Positions 61,577 through 64,000 of a DNA stretch of 64,000 nt are shown here, one piece after another (the stretch's first letter is position 1; every line of letters starts with the position of its first letter). A program made the position numbers and the translations under genes. The notes under the pieces were generated by a model, which made no database searches, was not told the origin of the DNA, and saw only the letters and a program-made list of their open reading frames with translations. The stretch spans positions 62,001 through 126,000 of the forward strand of contig NZ_BBYJ01000009.1 of the NCBI RefSeq assembly GCF_001528665.1, written 5' to 3'. The DNA comes from Microtetraspora malaysiensis. Lineage in GTDB: Bacteria > Actinomycetota > Actinomycetes > Streptosporangiales > Streptosporangiaceae.

Positions 61577-62835
61577 CGGGACACCGCCCACGGCAGATGC
61601 GCCCGGCCCGCCTCGACGAGCAGCCGGGCCAGCTCGTCGGACAGGGAGGCCTGCCCGACCAGCGGGTGCGCGAGCAGGGCGTCCCGCACCCGCCGTTCGC
61701 CGCCGCGCAGCGCCGCGTCCAGCGCCAGCGACTCGTACGCGGAGACGTGCGCGACCAGCCCCCGGTACAGCGGTTCGAGCGGTTCGACCGGGAGCGGCAC
61801 GGCCCCGGCGGCGGTGATCCGCGCGGGCACCTCGACGACCGCGTCGGCGTCCAGGAACGGCAGCGTGCCGCCGTTGCGGGTGTTGACCACCTGGACGTCG
61901 CCCCGGTCGTTCACGAGGGACGCGATGAGCGCCACGGCCGCCTCCGAGTAGAAGGCGCCGCCCCGCTTCTCCAGCAGCTCCGGCTTGGTGTCCACGGAGG
62001 GGTCGGCGTACAGGTCGAGCAGGGCGGACTCCATGGCCGCGACCTCGGCCGCCCGGGACGGCTTGCTCCGCTGCTCCTCCACCACCTCGTCGTGGGCGTA
62101 GAAGTAGCGCAGATAGTAGGAGGGGACGACGCCGAGGTCGCGGAGCAGCCCGGCCGGCAGCCCGAGGTCGGCGGCGATCTCGTCGCCGTGCTCGGCCAGA
62201 ATCCGGGGGAGGACGTCGCGCCCGTCGAGGTGGACGGAGCGCACCCAGGTCAGGTGGTTGAGCCCGACGTGGCCGAGCGAGATCCGCTCGGGGGGCACCC
62301 CGAGGCCGGCGGCGAAGCGGCGCTGGAACCCGATCGCCACGTTGCACAGCCCGATCGCGCGGTGGCCCGCGTCGAGCAGCGCCCGGGTGACGATGCCGAC
62401 GGGGTTGGTGAAGTCCACGATCCACGCGTCCGGCGCGAGCCGGCGCACCCGCTCGGCGAGGTCCAGCACCACGGGGACGGTGCGCAGCGCCTTCGCCAGG
62501 CCGCCCGCCCCCGTCGTCTCCTGGCCGACGCAGCCGCAGCGCAGCGGCAGCGTCTCGTCCACGTTCCGCGCGGCCTGCCCGCCGACCCGGAGCTGGAACA
62601 GCACGGCCCCGGCCCCGGCGACGCCGTCCTCGACGGTCGTGGCGGTGCGGACCACGGCGGGATGGCCGGCCCGGGCCAGCATCCGCCGGGCCATCCCGGA
62701 CACCAGCCCCAGACGGTGCTCGTCCGGGTCGATCAAGGCGATCTCAGACAGCGGGAGTTCGTCGCGTAGCCGGGCGAACCCGTCGATCAGCTCCGGCGTG
62801 TACGTCGAGCCGCCCCCGACAACGGCCAGTTTCAT
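61573..62835 (-). CDS. Family 4 glycoside hydrolase (6-phospho-beta-glucosidase-like)
   Basis: NAD- and metal-dependent glycosidase of 420 residues. The Rossmann motif KLAVVGGGSTYTPELIDG binds NAD. DFTNPVGIVTRALLDAG, the metal-binding Cys in GLCNVAIGFQRR and the His in GHVGLNHLTWV are as in 6-phospho-beta-glucosidases. It cleaves by oxidation at C3 and elimination. With a kinase and an ABC importer (no PTS), the phospho-substrate must be made inside the cell. The ATG overlaps the permease stop (ATGA). Confidence 0.93.
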   Translation of the reverse strand: MKLAVVGGGSTYTPELIDGFARLRDELPLSEIALIDPDEHRLGLVSGMARRMLARAGHPAVVRTATTVEDGVAGAGAVLFQLRVGGQAARNVDETLPLRCGCVGQETTGAGGLAKALRTVPVVLDLAERVRRLAPDAWIVDFTNPVGIVTRALLDAGHRAIGLCNVAIGFQRRFAAGLGVPPERISLGHVGLNHLTWVRSVHLDGRDVLPRILAEHGDEIAADLGLPAGLLRDLGVVPSYYLRYFYAHDEVVEEQRSKPSRAAEVAAMESALLDLYADPSVDTKPELLEKRGGAFYSEAAVALIASLVNDRGDVQVVNTRNGGTLPFLDADAVVEVPARITAAGAVPLPVEPLEPLYRGLVAHVSAYESLALDAALRGGERRVRDALLAHPLVGQASLSDELARLLVEAGRAHLPWAVSR

Positions 62836-63725
62836 TTCACTCCTGTCAGTTTGACGCCCTCGATGAAGACCTTCTGGGCGAAGAAGAAGATGACGATCAC
62901 GGGTGCCATGGCCAGCACGGTCGCGGCCATGGTGAGGTTCCACTGGACGCGGTGCACCGACCGGAACGCGGCCAGCCCGAGCGACAGCGTCCAGTTGTCC
63001 AGGTCGGTCCCCGCGTACAGCAGGGGGCCGTAGTAGTCGTTCCAGCAGTAGAAGAACTGGAACAGGGCGACGGCCGCGATGGCCGGCTTCGCCATGGGCA
63101 GGATCACCCGGACGAGGGTGCGGAACTCGCCGCAGCCGTCGACCCGGGCCGCGTCGGAGTACTCGCGTGGGATCGTCACGAGGAACTGCCGCAGCAGGAA
63201 GATCGAGAAGGCGTCGCCGAGCAGCATCGGGATGATCAGCGGCCACAGGGTGCCGGTGAGGTGGAACCGGGCCCACACGAGGTAGACGGGCACGGCGACG
63301 ACCTGCGGCGGCAGCATCATCGTGGTGATGACCAGCAGGAACGCCAGCCTGCGCCCCCGGAACCTGAACCGGGCCAGCGCGTACGCCACGGGGATCGACG
63401 ACAGCAGCATGAACACGGTGGCGAGCACCGAGTACATGATCGTGTTGCCGATCCAGGTGAGCAGCGGCGTCTTCTCGAAGATCTCCGCGAAGTTGGACCA
63501 GTTCCAGGCGTCCGGCCACAACCGCGAGGTGAGCGCCTGCTGGTCGCTCATCACGGCGGTGAGCGCGATGAAGACCAGCGGACCGAGGAACATGATCGCC
63601 AGCGCGATGGCGATGGCGTGCTTGGCGATCCAGTACAGCGCGGCCCGGCCGCGGCGGGGCCGGGCGGGCGCGGGCGGCGTGGCGCCGGCCCGCTCCCGGA
63701 CGGTGGCGGCGGGGGCGGCGGTCAT
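62832..63725 (-). CDS. Carbohydrate ABC transporter permease (MalG-like)
   Basis: Membrane permease of 297 residues. A 28-residue Ala/Pro/Arg-rich cytoplasmic start is followed by six helices. The EAA loop reads YSDAARVDGCGEFRTLVRVILPMAKPA in parts. The end FIEGVKLTGVK is typical of MalG/LacG subunits. The ATG at 63725 overlaps the stop of the other permease. It belongs to the GH4 sugar operon; the binding protein is presumably beyond the window. Confidence 0.93.
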   Translation of the reverse strand: MTAAPAATVRERAGATPPAPARPRRGRAALYWIAKHAIAIALAIMFLGPLVFIALTAVMSDQQALTSRLWPDAWNWSNFAEIFEKTPLLTWIGNTIMYSVLATVFMLLSSIPVAYALARFRFRGRRLAFLLVITTMMLPPQVVAVPVYLVWARFHLTGTLWPLIIPMLLGDAFSIFLLRQFLVTIPREYSDAARVDGCGEFRTLVRVILPMAKPAIAAVALFQFFYCWNDYYGPLLYAGTDLDNWTLSLGLAAFRSVHRVQWNLTMAATVLAMAPVIVIFFFAQKVFIEGVKLTGVK

Positions 63726-64000
63726 GCGTCCTCCTCACCGAAGCCGCGGAACTGGCGCAGCAGGATCAGGGTGAACACCATGGACACCGCGAACAGGACG
63801 AGCGCCAGGACGCAGGCGTAGCCCATCGCGAAGTCGCGGAACCCCTGATGGAACAGCCATTCCGGGAAGGTCAGGGTGGACTGGTCGGGATAGCCGGGGA
63901 CGAACACCGACCCGGCGGAGTCGGTCGCACCGGAGGCGACCCGCGCGGCCACCATCGCCTGGGTGAAGTACTGCAGGGTCTGGATGACCCCGGTGACGGC
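63722..64000 (-). CDS. Carbohydrate ABC transporter permease (MalF-like), cut by the window edge
   Basis: C-terminal 92 codons of the partner permease; the frame stays open to base 64000. VIQTLQYFTQAMVAARV, DQSTLTFPEWLFHQGFRDFAMGYACVLALVLF in parts, and the final helix ending LILLRQFRGFGEEDA match the last third of MalF-type subunits. Unlike the permease at 29475-29876, this one keeps its C-terminal helices. It overlaps the next gene by ATGA. Confidence 0.88.
   Translation of the reverse strand, partial: AVTGVIQTLQYFTQAMVAARVASGATDSAGSVFVPGYPDQSTLTFPEWLFHQGFRDFAMGYACVLALVLFAVSMVFTLILLRQFRGFGEEDA

Noticed and set aside
1-64000. Search for CRISPR arrays, tRNA and rRNA genes
   Set aside because: I saw no regularly spaced repeats and no cloverleaf-like stretches with a GTTCGAATC-type T-loop in the gaps. 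A tRNAscan or CRISPR search could still find something I missed.

Overview
The window is about 64 kb of very GC-rich DNA with dense genes, GTG and TTG starts, TANNNT -10 boxes and many genes that appear to be leaderless. Together with a complete Pup-proteasome cluster, this points to an actinobacterium. A filamentous actinomycete of the Streptosporangiales type is my best guess, but that placement is inference from gene content and not a database result.

Layout. (1) 1-4.7 kb: peptide ABC transporter (binding protein, one permease, two ATPases). (2) 4.7-6.6 kb: DesK/NarL-type two-component system. (3) 6.7-15.8 kb: Fe-S RecB-family nuclease, site-2 protease, FHA protein, TetR regulator divergent from a PfkB kinase/aminotransferase pair, tandem GNAT protein, and the tRNA m1A58 methyltransferase that commonly borders proteasome clusters. 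(4) 16-43.4 kb: the Pup-proteasome cluster in the order arc/mpa, dop, pup, prcB, prcA, pafA, FKBP lipoprotein, DUF3866, pafB, pafC, tatA, tatC. It is interrupted by an acyltransferase, a kinase-like protein that lacks its catalytic residues, a nine-kilobase alpha-mannoside uptake/degradation operon on the other strand, and a GH46 chitosanase. (5) 43.5-50.7 kb: an accessory stretch (diacylglycerol kinase, small and hypothetical genes, TauE-type transporter, remnant of an IS200/IS605 element) inserted before helY. (6) 50.7-60.5 kb: 5'-3' exonuclease, SpoIIE phosphatase, M24 peptidase, GNAT, DUF4291, a very large kinase-WD40 membrane protein and its neighbour, and an Lrp/AsnC regulator. (7) 60.6-64 kb: a second sugar operon (BadF-type kinase, GH4 phospho-glycosidase, ABC permeases) running off the edge.

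How the genes work together. Dop deamidates Pup's C-terminal Gln, PafA ligates Pup to target lysines, Arc/Mpa unfolds pupylated proteins and PrcAB degrades them. PafB and PafC form a WYL-domain activator of the LexA-independent DNA-damage response. I see a PafBC-type promoter (TGTCR, 11 bases, TANNNT) in front of the Fe-S nuclease gene and a candidate in front of pafA, which would link the regulator at 40 kb to targets in the same window.

Main points for a second look: the PafBC-like promoters and the element shared by pup and pafA; the kinase / STAND-like arm / membrane / WD40 chimera; the pseudokinase next to pup; the truncated MalF-like permease; and the TnpB remnant with its intact right-end hairpin upstream of helY.
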